From Tritrichomonas musculus (lineage: Eukaryota > Parabasalia > Tritrichomonadida > Tritrichomonadidae), in assembly GCA_039105265.1 (NCBI GenBank), contig JAPFFF010000012.1:5573090-5637089 (forward strand): a stretch of DNA of 64,000 bases. The letters are read 5' to 3'. A program made the position numbers and the translations under genes. Below are positions 1 through 9,830 of this stretch, piece after piece (the first letter of the stretch is position 1; each line of letters begins with the position of its first letter). The notes below the pieces were generated by a model, which saw only the letters and a program-made list of their open reading frames with translations, did not search any database and was not told the DNA's origin.

Positions 1-1994
1 TCGACCTCATTAAACGTACGAGCGGCAGTGAAAAGGACCGAGTTGATGCCCACTTTTTGTCCAATTCTGGTCCACTTGACATCTTTCTGTATATTGGGAA
101 CCGTTTATCGACAACCGCCCAATTTGTGAAGATGACTGGTCCGACATTTTTCCCTTCAATTTCAAACTTCGGCTTCGGCCACTCGAAGTGGGGCATCAAG
201 GACGAGGAAGAAGCCGAGTCGATTATGAAATTGTATGACGACTCGAATGTCTATTTTGACACTTTTTGGCTTGACATTGACCATCTTGATTCAAACATGC
301 CGTTTACGGTTAATGCACACAATTTCCCGCATTATAACGAGCTCATTGAAAAACTTCAATCTAACGGTCTCCACAGAAATGTTGCAATCATCGAAGACCC
401 CCATCTTCCATATGACAAGGGCCACGAAATATCTGACGACTGCCTCAAGAAGGGACTCGAAGTGAAGACCAGAGACAACAAGACTTTTGTCGGAGTCTGT
501 TGGCCTGGTGATTCAATATATCCCGACTTTTTGAATGAGGAATGTCGGGCTTGGTGGGGGACCAAAGTTCCACTGAATGTCAATCAATGGAACGACATGA
601 ATGAGCCTTCTGTTTTCAACTCACTTGAGAACACAATGCCACGCGACAACATCCACAAATGCAGGCACGACAAGCTGAACGATAGAAGGATTGAATTGCT
701 CAGAAAAAGTTCAATTGAAAAACTTGAACAAGTGTATTCACAGGCCTGCAATTCATGCACCTACAATGACAAAGAAAACATAATAAATGACGACCATAAT
801 AAAGACGTTTATTATTCATCAGTTCATCATCAAGACGTTCATAACGTCTACGGCCATTATCACTGCTTGTCGACCTTCAACGGTGTCAAGGAAAGGACAA
901 GGAAGAAAGGCTCTGAAAAAGAGGATAGTAAACGTCCTTTCGTCTTAACAAGAAGCTATTTTGCAGGCACTTCTAGACACGCTGCTGTTTGGACAGGTGA
1001 CCAGCCAAGTACATTGAATGATCTTCAGACATCACTTCACCAAATTTGCACAGCATCGCTCTGTGGAATGCCGTATCTTGGCGCTGACATTGGCGGCTTC
1101 TTTGGGAATCCGAGCGAGAATCTTCTTGATCTTTGGTTTGTCAATTCTGTTTGGTTTTATCCATTTTTGCGTCTGCATGGCGAAATCCAAACGAAAGATC
1201 GACAACAACTCGTCGCAAGTTCCGATTTAATCAAGCTCGCTCTCAACGAACGATACTTGTTTGTTCCATACTGGTACACGATGTTTTACCAGCTACACAT
1301 TAATAAAAAATATGATAAAAGTGAGGCCAATTTGGCTGTTCGTTTTGCATTCGTAGATTTTCCAGATGTTTTCGGCGTTTATGATGACAATTACTCATGT
1401 TGTGAGCATTCGTTTGTTGGTGATTCTTTGCTTGTTTCGCCCGTTTATAAATATGATTCAAATTCTGAAGAGTTTGAATTTGGCAATCAAAAAGTGGAAA
1501 CTTTTGTGAATGACAGATATTTCAATTTGAGAAAAATATTGGGAAATATCATGAACCAAAACAATAATATTCTATCGTCACTTAACATCGACTCTGCTTT
1601 GAATAAGAAACTTTTGCCACTTTTCATCAAGAAAGGTAAAATTGTGCCAATTTTCACAACTCCTGCAAAATCAATCGCTCTCTGCAAAAATGGCAAAATT
1701 TCTTTGATTGTTGCTGTTGATCAAAACAATAAGGCTGATGGATGCTTGTTCCTTGATGATGGTGATACTTTTAACTTCGAGTCTGGAGATTTCGCCTATC
1801 GTCGCTTCTCTTTCAATAATGGGAAAATTCAAAATGCAAGCTTACGCGAAAATCAGCCAAATGTTGAATTGAATGATTATTTGGTCCATGCAGAAATCGG
1901 AACTTTTATTATAATTCAAGATAACGAGCACGTTATTATCAAAAGTGATTTTAATCTCAAAGTTGTTGATGATTGGGAGATTGATTTACTTTAA
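1..1994 (+). CDS. Glucosidase II alpha-like GH31 glycosyl hydrolase, 5' end outside window
   Basis: This is the C-terminal two thirds of a glycoside hydrolase family 31 enzyme, closest in motif style to the ER glucosidase II catalytic subunit, which trims glucose from N-glycans. The frame is open from base 3, so the gene continues past the left edge. The methionine-less TTG at 57 is not a real start. Seen: FWLDIDHLD in the barrel, the nucleophile signature WNDMNEPSVF (Asp codon 594-596), the acid/base region AVWTGDQPS (Asp codon 999-1001), GADIGGFF, and a C-terminal beta-rich part. Between nucleophile and acid/base there is a long charged, Asn/His-rich insertion (about bases 650-930) compared with animal and yeast enzymes as I recall them. 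The stop TAA runs into TAAA, the type of trichomonad 3' signal that overlaps stop codons. Base composition is less AT-rich than the surroundings, as expected of a conserved gene. Confidence 0.9.
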   Translation, partial: DLIKRTSGSEKDRVDAHFLSNSGPLDIFLYIGNRLSTTAQFVKMTGPTFFPSISNFGFGHSKWGIKDEEEAESIMKLYDDSNVYFDTFWLDIDHLDSNMPFTVNAHNFPHYNELIEKLQSNGLHRNVAIIEDPHLPYDKGHEISDDCLKKGLEVKTRDNKTFVGVCWPGDSIYPDFLNEECRAWWGTKVPLNVNQWNDMNEPSVFNSLENTMPRDNIHKCRHDKLNDRRIELLRKSSIEKLEQVYSQACNSCTYNDKENIINDDHNKDVYYSSVHHQDVHNVYGHYHCLSTFNGVKERTRKKGSEKEDSKRPFVLTRSYFAGTSRHAAVWTGDQPSTLNDLQTSLHQICTASLCGMPYLGADIGGFFGNPSENLLDLWFVNSVWFYPFLRLHGEIQTKDRQQLVASSDLIKLALNERYLFVPYWYTMFYQLHINKKYDKSEANLAVRFAFVDFPDVFGVYDDNYSCCEHSFVGDSLLVSPVYKYDSNSEEFEFGNQKVETFVNDRYFNLRKILGNIMNQNNNILSSLNIDSALNKKLLPLFIKKGKIVPIFTTPAKSIALCKNGKISLIVAVDQNNKADGCLFLDDGDTFNFESGDFAYRRFSFNNGKIQNASLRENQPNVELNDYLVHAEIGTFIIIQDNEHVIIKSDFNLKVVDDWEIDLL

Positions 1995-2373
1995 ACAATT
2001 TTATTTTATTTTATTTTTTTTTTTTTTTTTTTTTTAATTTTTTCAATTTCAACTTTCTTTTCATTCTGAATTTGCTGAGTAGTTCTTGTTGTTGTTTTAT
2101 AATTGTTTCAATTTGAACTTTCATTTCTTCTTATATCTGTTGTATACTTTTTAATTATTATTTTTTTTTTCCCCTCTGAAAAAGTTGAATTAAAATACTT
2201 CAAATAACAAATTTTACAAGTTATAACTTATTTGAATACTTCAAATAACAAAGTATTCAACAAATATTTGAAGTATTTTAATAACAATATCACTTTTTAA
2301 ATATTTGAAATATTTGTTGAATACTTTGTTTTTCCTCTGTTGAATACTTCAAATAACAATATCACTTTTTAAT
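1995..2373. repeat. AT-rich 3' flank with poly-T and short direct repeats
   Basis: No gene is visible. After a poly-T run the sequence holds three copies of TACTTCAAATAACAA (2196-2210, 2237-2251, 2345-2359) and partly complementary copies of the same words (around 2257-2275 and 2305-2325), so this stretch can fold back on itself. A separate word, CCTCTGAAAAAGTTGAATT, occurs near 2173 and again near 2619, flanking the inverted-repeat element that follows. Confidence 0.6.
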
Positions 2374-2576
2374 TATTAGGGGTTTTTCGAAAAAAAAAGT
2401 TTTTTCGAAAAAAATACAATTTTTCAGAAAAAAGTTGATTTTTTGGAAAAATTTTTGTGAATTTATTTGGCCAGACGATCAAAAATCATTCAAAACGTTT
2501 TCCGAAAAAACTACTTTTTTCGGAAAAACTTTATTTTTTAAGCAAAAAGTATTTTTTTCGAAAACCTCCTATTATA
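2374..2576. mobile_element. About 200-bp inverted-repeat (MITE-like) element
   Basis: The two ends are near-complementary: the left end reads TATTAGGGGTTTTTCGAAAAA and the right end is its imperfect complement (CGAAAACCTCCTATTATA). Between them the word TTTTCGAAAA or TTTTCSGAAAA recurs in both orientations at least five times, so most of the 200 bases can form a long hairpin. There is no coding sequence. The size and structure fit a MITE or a fold-back element. The family is unknown and no clear target duplication was found. Confidence 0.5.
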
Positions 2577-2960
2577 TATGTTGAATACTTTAATAACTTA
2601 TTAAATATTATTGTTTTTCCTCTGAAAAAGTTGAATTGAATATTCAATTTCTCATAATAAAAATATTTTTTATAAACGATTCTATTTTTGGTGTTTATTT
2701 TTATATAAAAGAACTGTTTGAAATTCGCAATTTCAAACAGATTATTTTCAGGATGTATATCAAATATCACATATTCCTGACCAAATCAAACCAATTAGTG
2801 ATAAATCATTTCTAAAATATATTTTGATCAAATAAATAGATCAACTAAAGTATAGTTAGTCTTTTCGGAAGAACCTTCAAAAAGTGGAAATCATACAGAA
2901 AAAATAATCTAAATAAAATAATTTTAAAAACAAATCTTTTTATATTTTTACATAATTTTT
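2577..2960. other. AT-rich intergenic stretch, nothing recognised
   Basis: No gene, RNA or mobile element is recognised here beyond scattered AT-rich sequence. Confidence 0.5.
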
Positions 2961-3033
2961 ACCGAGACTACATACCGCCTAGCGGGCGTCGAGCGAAGCG
3001 AAGCCGAGTCGAGACCCCGCGGCTGGCGGTAAG
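2961..3033. repeat. Isolated GC-rich hairpin
   Basis: This is a strongly GC-rich island of about 70 bases in very AT-rich DNA. The outer arms TACCGCC (2973-2979) and GGCGGTA (3025-3031) are perfectly complementary. Inside, AGCGGG can pair with CCCGCGGCT, and GTCGA with TCGAGAC, around a GCGAAGCGAAGC core. It does not fold as a tRNA cloverleaf. It could be a small structured RNA, a hairpin-type mobile repeat or a protein-binding site. Strand and function are unknown. Confidence 0.5.
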
Positions 3034-3235
3034 AATAAAAAAAACTATAACATTCTCTTTTAGTCGATGTTTTTAAATATTTACGTAAATACTTATCACA
3101 ATATTAACCAAAATTGAACATGAAATATACCTAATAATTTACTCAAGTTTCTAAGATTTCTGAATTTCAGAAATTCTTTAATAAAATCCGAAATTCTTTA
3201 TTCTTAATTAAAACATATAATTAACTAGAGTAAAA

Positions 3236-3330
3236 AATTCAAGCTTGTACGAAAATCAACCAAATGTTGAATTGAAACATCATTTTAATTCATGATAACG
3301 AGCATTTTATTATCTATAGCATCCTATTAA
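3236..3330 (+). pseudogene. Decayed copy of the GH31 gene's 3' end
   Basis: The stretch reads like the end of the glucosidase gene upstream: it matches about 1836-1940 with gaps and substitutions (shared words include AAATCAACCAAATGTTGAATTG, with one change, and GATAACGAGCA). It is not an open frame. It implies that a second GH31 copy, or a duplicated 3' piece, once lay here and has decayed. Confidence 0.65.
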
Positions 3331-3364
3331 TGACAAAAAGCTTTAAATAACAAATTTTTTCAAG

Positions 3365-3825
3365 TTATATCGTTTGAATGGCAACGAGAGACAACCATTT
3401 AATGTCAATGACATCTAGACTGAACTTGTCAAGCATCTTGAACAGTTCAAATGTTGGCAGCTCTCCACTTCCTAAAAAAGGTACATGTAAGTGCTGATGA
3501 ATTTCAGAATATATTTTGTCAAAGTCAGAAAACACTATTCTCATCATTGAAAAGTACCTAAAGAAACAATCTTCAACTTTTCCTCTATTTTTCATTAATT
3601 GAATACGTTCTCAATTTCCGTGCTTATTATTTCGAAGTAATTATTCTTTCCAATTTGAACTTTTGCAATTGTAGTCAAAATTGTTTCTATTGAAAAAGCT
3701 GAAAAATTCAAATCAGGTATAGTATTGGCTGCAATTTTGAACAGTGGAGGCAAAATAGAATCACACAAATAAGAGCAATTTGATTCCTTAAGCAATTTCA
3801 CTTTTATTACGAAATACCAAATCAT
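3365..3825 (-). pseudogene. Broken unrecognised gene, two abutting minus-strand frames
   Basis: Two minus-strand open frames (3595-3825, then 3365-3595) meet at a TAATG stop/start overlap in different reading frames. Each is 76 codons and both have the codon texture of real protein (mixed hydrophobic and charged, with aromatic residues), for example LFKMLDKFSLDVIDIKWLSL. The simplest reading is one gene fragment split by a frameshift. I do not recognise the family. Neither frame has an obvious complete domain and the upstream end is missing, so an intact gene is unlikely. Confidence 0.4.
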
Positions 3826-4601
3826 TTGTTATTGAACAAATCAGGTATATCAATAATGAACTTCAATTAAAACCTCGTTTGTCAACATCTAAACCTGCTG
3901 ATTATGATGTTAAACATTTCAAAAACATCTTAGAAAATTATCTTACTTCATTCGGTTTTAGAGAACATGAAGGCAACTCAATCAATGATACAACAATAAA
4001 TGATTTCGTTAATAGAATGAAAAGAGAAGCAGAAGAACAAGAAGAGGAGGAAGAGGAACAATTTGAAGAAGAAGAACAAGATGATAAACAAAAACAAAAA
4101 GAAAAAAAAATCGAGGATAACATCAAAATTGTTCATGATGCACTCAACAACGCACTTCAATTAATTAAATCAGAAAATATATTATTGAAACCATTACCGC
4201 CAAAGACAAACAAGCAACCTCAACGATATGAAGACATTCGATTCAACAATGAAAATGCAGAATTAATTGAATATCTCAAAAAGTTTGCATTAAAAGGAGT
4301 TTGTTCAAAGAATGATTCATATTTCATAATCAATGAGCCTGAGAACTTTGATGAAGCAGTTGAAGCGTGTAGTCATTTATTTGACCAACACCCGAACGAG
4401 AGTGAAAAGGTTGAACATTTAGATGAAGACAGCAAAGAACCCATAAAAATATATTACATGAACGGAGTTTCATCAATTGAAGACATCAATGAATATTTAA
4501 CTGAAACAGTATTTGAACAAGAAGTTAAACCTTTCAAAGTTTATTTTCAATTGACTGGTATATTTGAGATACCTCCAAAGAATGAAAATTATGAGGTTTA
4601 G
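3792..4601 (+). pseudogene. Unrecognised acidic coiled-coil-rich ORF without a clear ATG
   Basis: The frame is open from just after a TAA at 3789 to the TAG at 4599-4601, about 269 codons. There is no ATG until 4017. Sequence upstream of that ATG still looks protein-coding (SFVIEQIRYINNELQ, then STSKPADYDVKHFKNILENYL), so the N-terminus seems lost rather than absent. The middle is a Glu-rich, coiled-coil-like block (EAEEQEEEEEEQFEEEEQDD) followed by a mixed alpha/beta tail (IKIYYMNGVSS, FKVYFQLTGIFEIP). I do not recognise the family. It may be a fragment of a mobile-element or lineage-specific gene. If translated at all, the 194-residue product from 4017 is the likely form. Confidence 0.45.
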
Positions 4602-4890
4602 TTTTTAGAAAGTAGTTTATGGTCGATAATCCAAAATCTGAAAGTTTAGGAATAAGGTTAGCACTGAAAAGAACGTTTCTTGGCTTTAAATCACCGTGAA
4701 TGACATTTTTTGAATGAAGATATGAAACTTCTGCTGCAATTCCTTAAATATTAATCAATTTAATCGTATAGATCCAAAATGGAACAATATATCCTTTTAG
4801 TAAAATATGAAAAAGTCTTCCAGTGATCAGTTTGGCAAATATTCAGTTATTATTACCAATTTGCGTGATTTTTTCGTTTGAATATAACTC
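4600..4890 (-). pseudogene. Decayed TKL-like protein kinase fragment
   Basis: The reverse complement reads as a kinase catalytic core: VIITEYLPN, then KLINI, GIAAEVSYLHSKNVIHGDLK, and PKLSDFGLST. This lines up with the third kinase domain of the array genes (TIITEFLKNG, KLINIYGIAAALYYLHQQ, HRDLKPDNILL, KLADFGLS). Where the array gene has Tyr in INIYGIAA this copy has a TAA, and a Gly codon in the KNGSL position reads TGA, so it is a pseudogene. It starts and ends abruptly and shows that kinase genes of this family lay on both strands here. Confidence 0.8.
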
Positions 4891-5369
4891 GTTCATAAAT
4901 AATTGATTATTGAATGATATTTCATAAACTTGTAAATGTCGATATTATTTGAAATGCGTGAATCATAATATTCTTTCTTTTCTCTTTATTTTAAGTAACT
5001 TTTACAGAATAAAATCGTTCTGTCTATTTATCTTTAACAGATAAACTTTGCTGATTTCAATTTTGAAAGTATTCCTAATATGCGATTTTTAATAATAAAA
5101 ATAAAAAAATTAATTTCAATATTAAATATTATTTTATATATTTAATATTAATATTTGTTTTTATCTTAGTTTATCATTAAATATATTTTTTTTTTACGAT
5201 ATTAATAAAAAAAGAATTGAATAAATAAAGGAAATAAAATTAACCCAAAGGCCAATTTTTTTACTAAAATATAACTTTTTGATATATATTATTCAATCTT
5301 TGAAAAAGTTGAATAATCAAAAAAACAATAGAGATCAAACTTTTTGATAATATTATTATCGGTTTCTAA
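4891..5369. other. AT-rich intergenic stretch before the tandem array
   Basis: Very AT-rich, with short homopolymer runs. I see no gene or structured element. It is the unique left flank of the array: similarity to the later unit junctions starts at 5370. Confidence 0.6.
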
Positions 5370-5632
5370 CTATTAATATTGAATATTTATCAGAAAAAAA
5401 TGAAATACGATTGAATTTATTTTTTACAATGATAATTATTGTTAGAATTATCCTTATTTTAAAATGTTAAATTCTATCAAAACTAATTATATATTTATAA
5501 AAATAAATATAAATAATATATTTAAATTTTGATTTAAAAATTTAAAACAGATTTTAGTATTACTGTGTTTATTATTCCTATCAATAGAAAATTTTTTAAA
5601 TCAAATGTGACCATTAATTTTTTTTAAATTAA

Positions 5633-8600
5633 ATGAACCAAATTAAATACACTATTAAAGAAGATTCACAGGAATATTTTCAAGAAACTTGTAATTCTAC
5701 AATGAATGTTCAACAATTTCTCCAAATGATCAGTCAAAAGCATAACAAGAATTTCAAATCTCTATTTTGTGACGGAAGGGATATGAATTTAGAAGATTTA
5801 TTGGAAGATTATATAAGTTATTCTTGCAACTCTTTTTGTGCTATCGAAAGTGTTCAATCACAGCCAAACGATATCAAAATTAAAGAAGATTTAATTGTAA
5901 TACCCAATAACGAGCAGATACATAAAAATTTATTAGCAGGACAAATAGAACGTATTATTGAAAATGATAATTCGAGCGAAAACATAAAAACTAAGATTGA
6001 TCATAATACCAAATTATCTAAATCCGAAAGAAAATTTGATATTAAAGATTATAAATGTCATACAACAGCTAGTTTAAAATTTGAAACCATTGGTAAAACC
6101 TTATTAGCAAGAAATATACATGATCCCAACGTTACTTTTTATGGAGAAAAATTTACAGTTACAAAAACTAAAGAACTTCAATTATTTTCTGAAAAAGTTG
6201 AACTTTTATTAACAATTAATCATCCATGCCTTTCAAAATATGTTGGGTACAGTAAAACCGGTTTTTTAAAAAAACCGAAAAAAGGAAAAGTAATGAATAA
6301 TCCTGTTTTATTTTCGACTGTTCATTCAAAAGGTAATTTAAGTACTAAGAATGCTTTGTTTGATGAAACAAAGCGACTTATTATAATTTATGGAATTGTT
6401 GCAGGAATGAAGTACTTGCATTCAAACAATTTAAATAATTCGTTCCTAACTGCTGTGAACATTCAGTTGGATGAATTTTTGTTTCCAAAAATCAGCTTTT
6501 ACGGATCTTCTATTTTAAATTTATTAAAAGAAGAAGAAGCAAATATGTCAGTTATGCAAACAATTGTTATAACTTCGCTTTCATTTGATCAATATGCGAT
6601 GAAATACAATCCTTATGAGCATGATGTATTTCTTTTTTCATTGATTCTTTACGAAATTTTAGGGAAAAAAAGTCCAATTGATAATTATTGCATTAGATCC
6701 ATTAATGATTGGGATGAGAATGGATACCGGCCAAATATAAGTGATAATATTCCAGAATGTTACCGTAATTTAATCAGCCAATGCTGGCATCATAATATAG
6801 ATCGGAGACCTTCATTTCAAGAGATTGAATTACAATTAAGACAGAATCATGACTTTATCCTAAAGGGCGCAAATGAAGAATACTATTTTGAATACATAAA
6901 ACTAGTTGATGAATATCAAAATTTAGCAGACCAAACGATATCGTTTGAAGCCTTTGTTAAATCGACAAACAGCAAATTTAAAGAATTTGTTGCAATGGAT
7001 AAAGAAAAGAAAGCCATAAAAGAGAAAAATGTGTCAGGTGTATCAAATATTGATCTCACGAACCTCTCAATTCATAAAAAGATAGGAGAGGGACTTTTTG
7101 GAAAGGCTTATGTAGTTGAATCCAAAGAAAGCGGGAAATTTTTGACTGCTAAAATATCTAAGAAAGAAATTTTTGACATTGACAAATCGCATATATATCG
7201 TGAATCATCAATAATGTCACAATTGCTCCATCCTTGCATCTTGAAGTTCATTGGTTACAGTTCAAAAAATTTCAAAAACAAAGATAAACCGATCATTTTC
7301 ACTGAATTTACCAAAAACGGATCATTGCAACAACTTTTTGAGTACTTAAGACGAGATGAAACACTTGAAGAATGGAATAAAACACAACAAATGATAGTTC
7401 TTTATGGAATTGCTGCAAGCATGTCGTATCTCCATTCTAAAAACATTGTTCATCGAGATTTAAAGCCAAGTATAATTCTTTTGGATGATTATCTATTTCC
7501 GAAGCTTTCTAATTTTTGTTTTTGTTCATTACCGAATGAACTAGAAGAATATTCAAGAAACGCAATCGAAGGATTTCAAGGTAATCCGAAGTATTATGCT
7601 CCTGAAATCTTTGAAAAGAATGAATTTTCTAAAGCGAGTGATGTTTATGCGTTTTCTTTAATTATGTTCGAAATTGTAAATGGCGAAAGACCTTTTCCTG
7701 GAAATACTTATTATCAAATAATGAAGAAAGTATTAAACGGTGAAAGGCCAGAATTTGAAGATTATGTTCCAATTTGTTATCGTCAATTGATTGAAAAGTG
7801 TTGGTCACATGATCAATCAAGAAGACCAACTTTTGATCAAATTCTCAACGAATTGAGAACAAATCAAGATTTCTATGAAGATGGTGAAGTTGATAAAGAA
7901 TGTTTTCAAGCGTATGTTGAATTAATTGATAATTTTAATTCATCTTTTCAACTTGAAGAATTTGTATCAAAATTTAAGAAGCAAATCAAAATGATTGATT
8001 TGCCTTCAATTTACAAAGAAAAAATTAAACAGATTCAGATTGATTTTTCTGTGAATTGCATCTCTCTTAAGAATTACCAAAAATTGAGTAAAGTTGGACA
8101 AGGAAGTTTTGGTATTATTTACAAAGTTAATGATAAAATGAATGATGAATTATTAGCAGCAAAAATATCTAAAGAAAACGTTGATGATATAAATGATGAA
8201 GTTCTTTTCGATCTTTATCGTGAAGTAAATATTATGTCAAAACTTAATCATCCTTGCATTCTTAAATTTATCGGTTATAGTAATGTTAACTTTGAGCAAG
8301 AAGAGCATCCAACAATCATAACCGAATTTCTGAAAAACGGTTCTTTGAAGCAAGTTCTTATGAATGAAAGCTTAAGTATGGCGCCACCTAAATGGAACAA
8401 TACAACCAAATTGATAAACATTTATGGAATTGCAGCAGCTCTTTATTATTTACATCAGCAGAATATTATTCACCGTGATTTAAAGCCTGACAATATTCTC
8501 CTTGATGATAATCTTTATCCGAAGCTTGCTGATTTTGGCCTTTCAAAAGAACTGTCTGAAGATTATAAAAACATACCAAATCCATTGTATAAGTTGAAAG

Positions 8601-9175
8601 GAACTCCGGTTTATTGTTCACCTGAAATATTAAGTCAAAATTGTTATTCCAAAGCTGGTGACATTTATGCTTTCGGATTAATTGTTTATGAAATTATGAC
8701 CAATTTGACACCCTATGAAGATGCAACTAATTACTTTTCACTCATGAAAATTATTTTGATTGAAAAAGTTCATCCGTCATTTAAATATCCGATTCCTGAT
8801 TGTTATAGGGATTTGATCGAAGACTGTTGGTCTTTTCAACCAGAAAAAAGACCAACAATAGAAACAATTGTTCAGAATTTGAAGAATGATGAAAGATTTC
8901 TACAAATTGGCGTTGATGAAGATGTGTTTTTCGATTATATAAATGATATTGATGATTTTATGAAGATAAGTTGCCAAAATGAAGATGACATAGCAACAAT
9001 TAAAAATGATTTGGATATTAACCAAAATAATATAAATGTTTATGATGAAAAAGTTTCTGATAAAAAAATTTCTGTTGAAAAAGTAGTAGAAACAACTAAT
9101 AATGATAATGAAAGTGTTAATGTGAAACAAAATCAAACAAAAGAACTTTTGGTCGTTGAAGAAACCGAAAAATGA
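5633..9175 (+). CDS. Triple-domain TKL-like kinase, copy 1
   Basis: The product is 1,180 residues with three kinase-like folds in a row. Domain 1 (about 150-410) keeps NHPCLSKYVGYS and the C-lobe (CWHHNIDRRPSFQEI), but NNSFLTAVN stands at the catalytic loop and FYG at DFG: a pseudokinase. Domain 2 (about 485-745) has the glycine loop GEGLFG, Lys507 and HRDLKPS (607-613), but Ile614 replaces the metal-binding Asn and NFC (627-629) replaces DFG, so it is probably inactive. Domain 3 (about 822-1085) is complete: GQGSFG, Lys844, HRDLKPDN (947-954), DFG (967-969), GTPVYCSPEI. Each is followed by an acidic helical linker of similar design (KGANEEYYFEYIKLVDEY, DKECFQAYVELIDNF, DEDVFFDYINDIDDF). Residues 1-70 look like a ubiquitin-like fold (inference). 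Trichomonad TKL-like family; serine/threonine phosphorylation is likely, the substrate is unknown. The ATG at 5633 follows a purely AT-rich leader. Copy 1 carries two silent differences from the others. Confidence 0.93.
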   Translation: MNQIKYTIKEDSQEYFQETCNSTMNVQQFLQMISQKHNKNFKSLFCDGRDMNLEDLLEDYISYSCNSFCAIESVQSQPNDIKIKEDLIVIPNNEQIHKNLLAGQIERIIENDNSSENIKTKIDHNTKLSKSERKFDIKDYKCHTTASLKFETIGKTLLARNIHDPNVTFYGEKFTVTKTKELQLFSEKVELLLTINHPCLSKYVGYSKTGFLKKPKKGKVMNNPVLFSTVHSKGNLSTKNALFDETKRLIIIYGIVAGMKYLHSNNLNNSFLTAVNIQLDEFLFPKISFYGSSILNLLKEEEANMSVMQTIVITSLSFDQYAMKYNPYEHDVFLFSLILYEILGKKSPIDNYCIRSINDWDENGYRPNISDNIPECYRNLISQCWHHNIDRRPSFQEIELQLRQNHDFILKGANEEYYFEYIKLVDEYQNLADQTISFEAFVKSTNSKFKEFVAMDKEKKAIKEKNVSGVSNIDLTNLSIHKKIGEGLFGKAYVVESKESGKFLTAKISKKEIFDIDKSHIYRESSIMSQLLHPCILKFIGYSSKNFKNKDKPIIFTEFTKNGSLQQLFEYLRRDETLEEWNKTQQMIVLYGIAASMSYLHSKNIVHRDLKPSIILLDDYLFPKLSNFCFCSLPNELEEYSRNAIEGFQGNPKYYAPEIFEKNEFSKASDVYAFSLIMFEIVNGERPFPGNTYYQIMKKVLNGERPEFEDYVPICYRQLIEKCWSHDQSRRPTFDQILNELRTNQDFYEDGEVDKECFQAYVELIDNFNSSFQLEEFVSKFKKQIKMIDLPSIYKEKIKQIQIDFSVNCISLKNYQKLSKVGQGSFGIIYKVNDKMNDELLAAKISKENVDDINDEVLFDLYREVNIMSKLNHPCILKFIGYSNVNFEQEEHPTIITEFLKNGSLKQVLMNESLSMAPPKWNNTTKLINIYGIAAALYYLHQQNIIHRDLKPDNILLDDNLYPKLADFGLSKELSEDYKNIPNPLYKLKGTPVYCSPEILSQNCYSKAGDIYAFGLIVYEIMTNLTPYEDATNYFSLMKIILIEKVHPSFKYPIPDCYRDLIEDCWSFQPEKRPTIETIVQNLKNDERFLQIGVDEDVFFDYINDIDDFMKISCQNEDDIATIKNDLDINQNNINVYDEKVSDKKISVEKVVETTNNDNESVNVKQNQTKELLVVEETEK

Positions 9176-9573
9176 AATTGAGGGCAAATTTATGGTATTT
9201 GTCTATTTTTGAATTTACTAATTAAAAAAAAAAATTGATTAATTTTTTTTATTTTTACTTGAGTTCTACGCCATTGACAAATAAAATCATTTTAAATATA
9301 TATATATATACATTGTGCGTGTTAAAATCGTAGCCTTTTTTTATGTTGCAAGTATATCATCTTATAAATGATGGCATTACATAGTATGAATAGCAAATAA
9401 CATATTCTTTAAGTTATGTGATTTGAAAATCAAACAAAACTTTTAAAATAATTGTAACCATTTTTTTTTTTTTTTTTTTTTTTTTTTCCAAATTTCGCCA
9501 TAATGCTTACTATTCTTTGAATTTTAAGAATAAGACGAAAATTATTAAATACGAATTATTGTTTAATGAAAAA
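9176..9573. other. AT-rich kinase 3' flank with TA-repeat and T-run (unit 1)
   Basis: Non-coding. It contains an alternating TA tract near 9298-9310 and a run of about 27 T near 9461-9487, and is repeated in every unit. No gene is visible. Confidence 0.7.
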
Positions 9574-9830
9574 CAATGGTGCCATTATTATGCAGCCCCA
9601 GAAGCTATAAAAGGTTATTATTCACAGAGATTTTGAAGCCAGACAACAATTTTTTGAAATTTGTTTTAATAGGAAAAAATATAAAATTTCTCATTCAATT
9701 TTGAGCACAACGAATGTTTACATCAATGAGAAGAATCATCCAATTCTGAGTGAAATTGGCAAGTATACATTGCCGCAAAACTCGCAAACAGTTTCTAATT
9801 TGACATCAACTGGATTTATATTATTTTAAA
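9574..9830 (+). pseudogene. Short decayed kinase remnant, unit 1
   Basis: Scattered frames match kinase motifs: HYYAAPEAIKGYYSQ resembles the APE region, ATTCACAGAGATTTTGAAGCCAGAC reads HRD then, one frame over, LKPDN, and NVYINEKNHPILSEIGKY resembles the loop leading to DFG with EIG in its place. The pieces are out of order and out of frame, so this is at best a rearranged fragment of a relative of the neighbouring gene. It is present at the same place in every unit. Confidence 0.5.

Noticed and set aside
2961-3033. tRNA gene
   Set aside because: No cloverleaf, no anticodon arm and no usual A/B box spacing; it is only a long hairpin.
8900-9187. Minus-strand ORF over the kinase 3' end (repeated in each unit)
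   Set aside because: It is the antisense shadow of the acidic kinase tail, rich in Ile/Phe/Asn, with no protein-like pattern.
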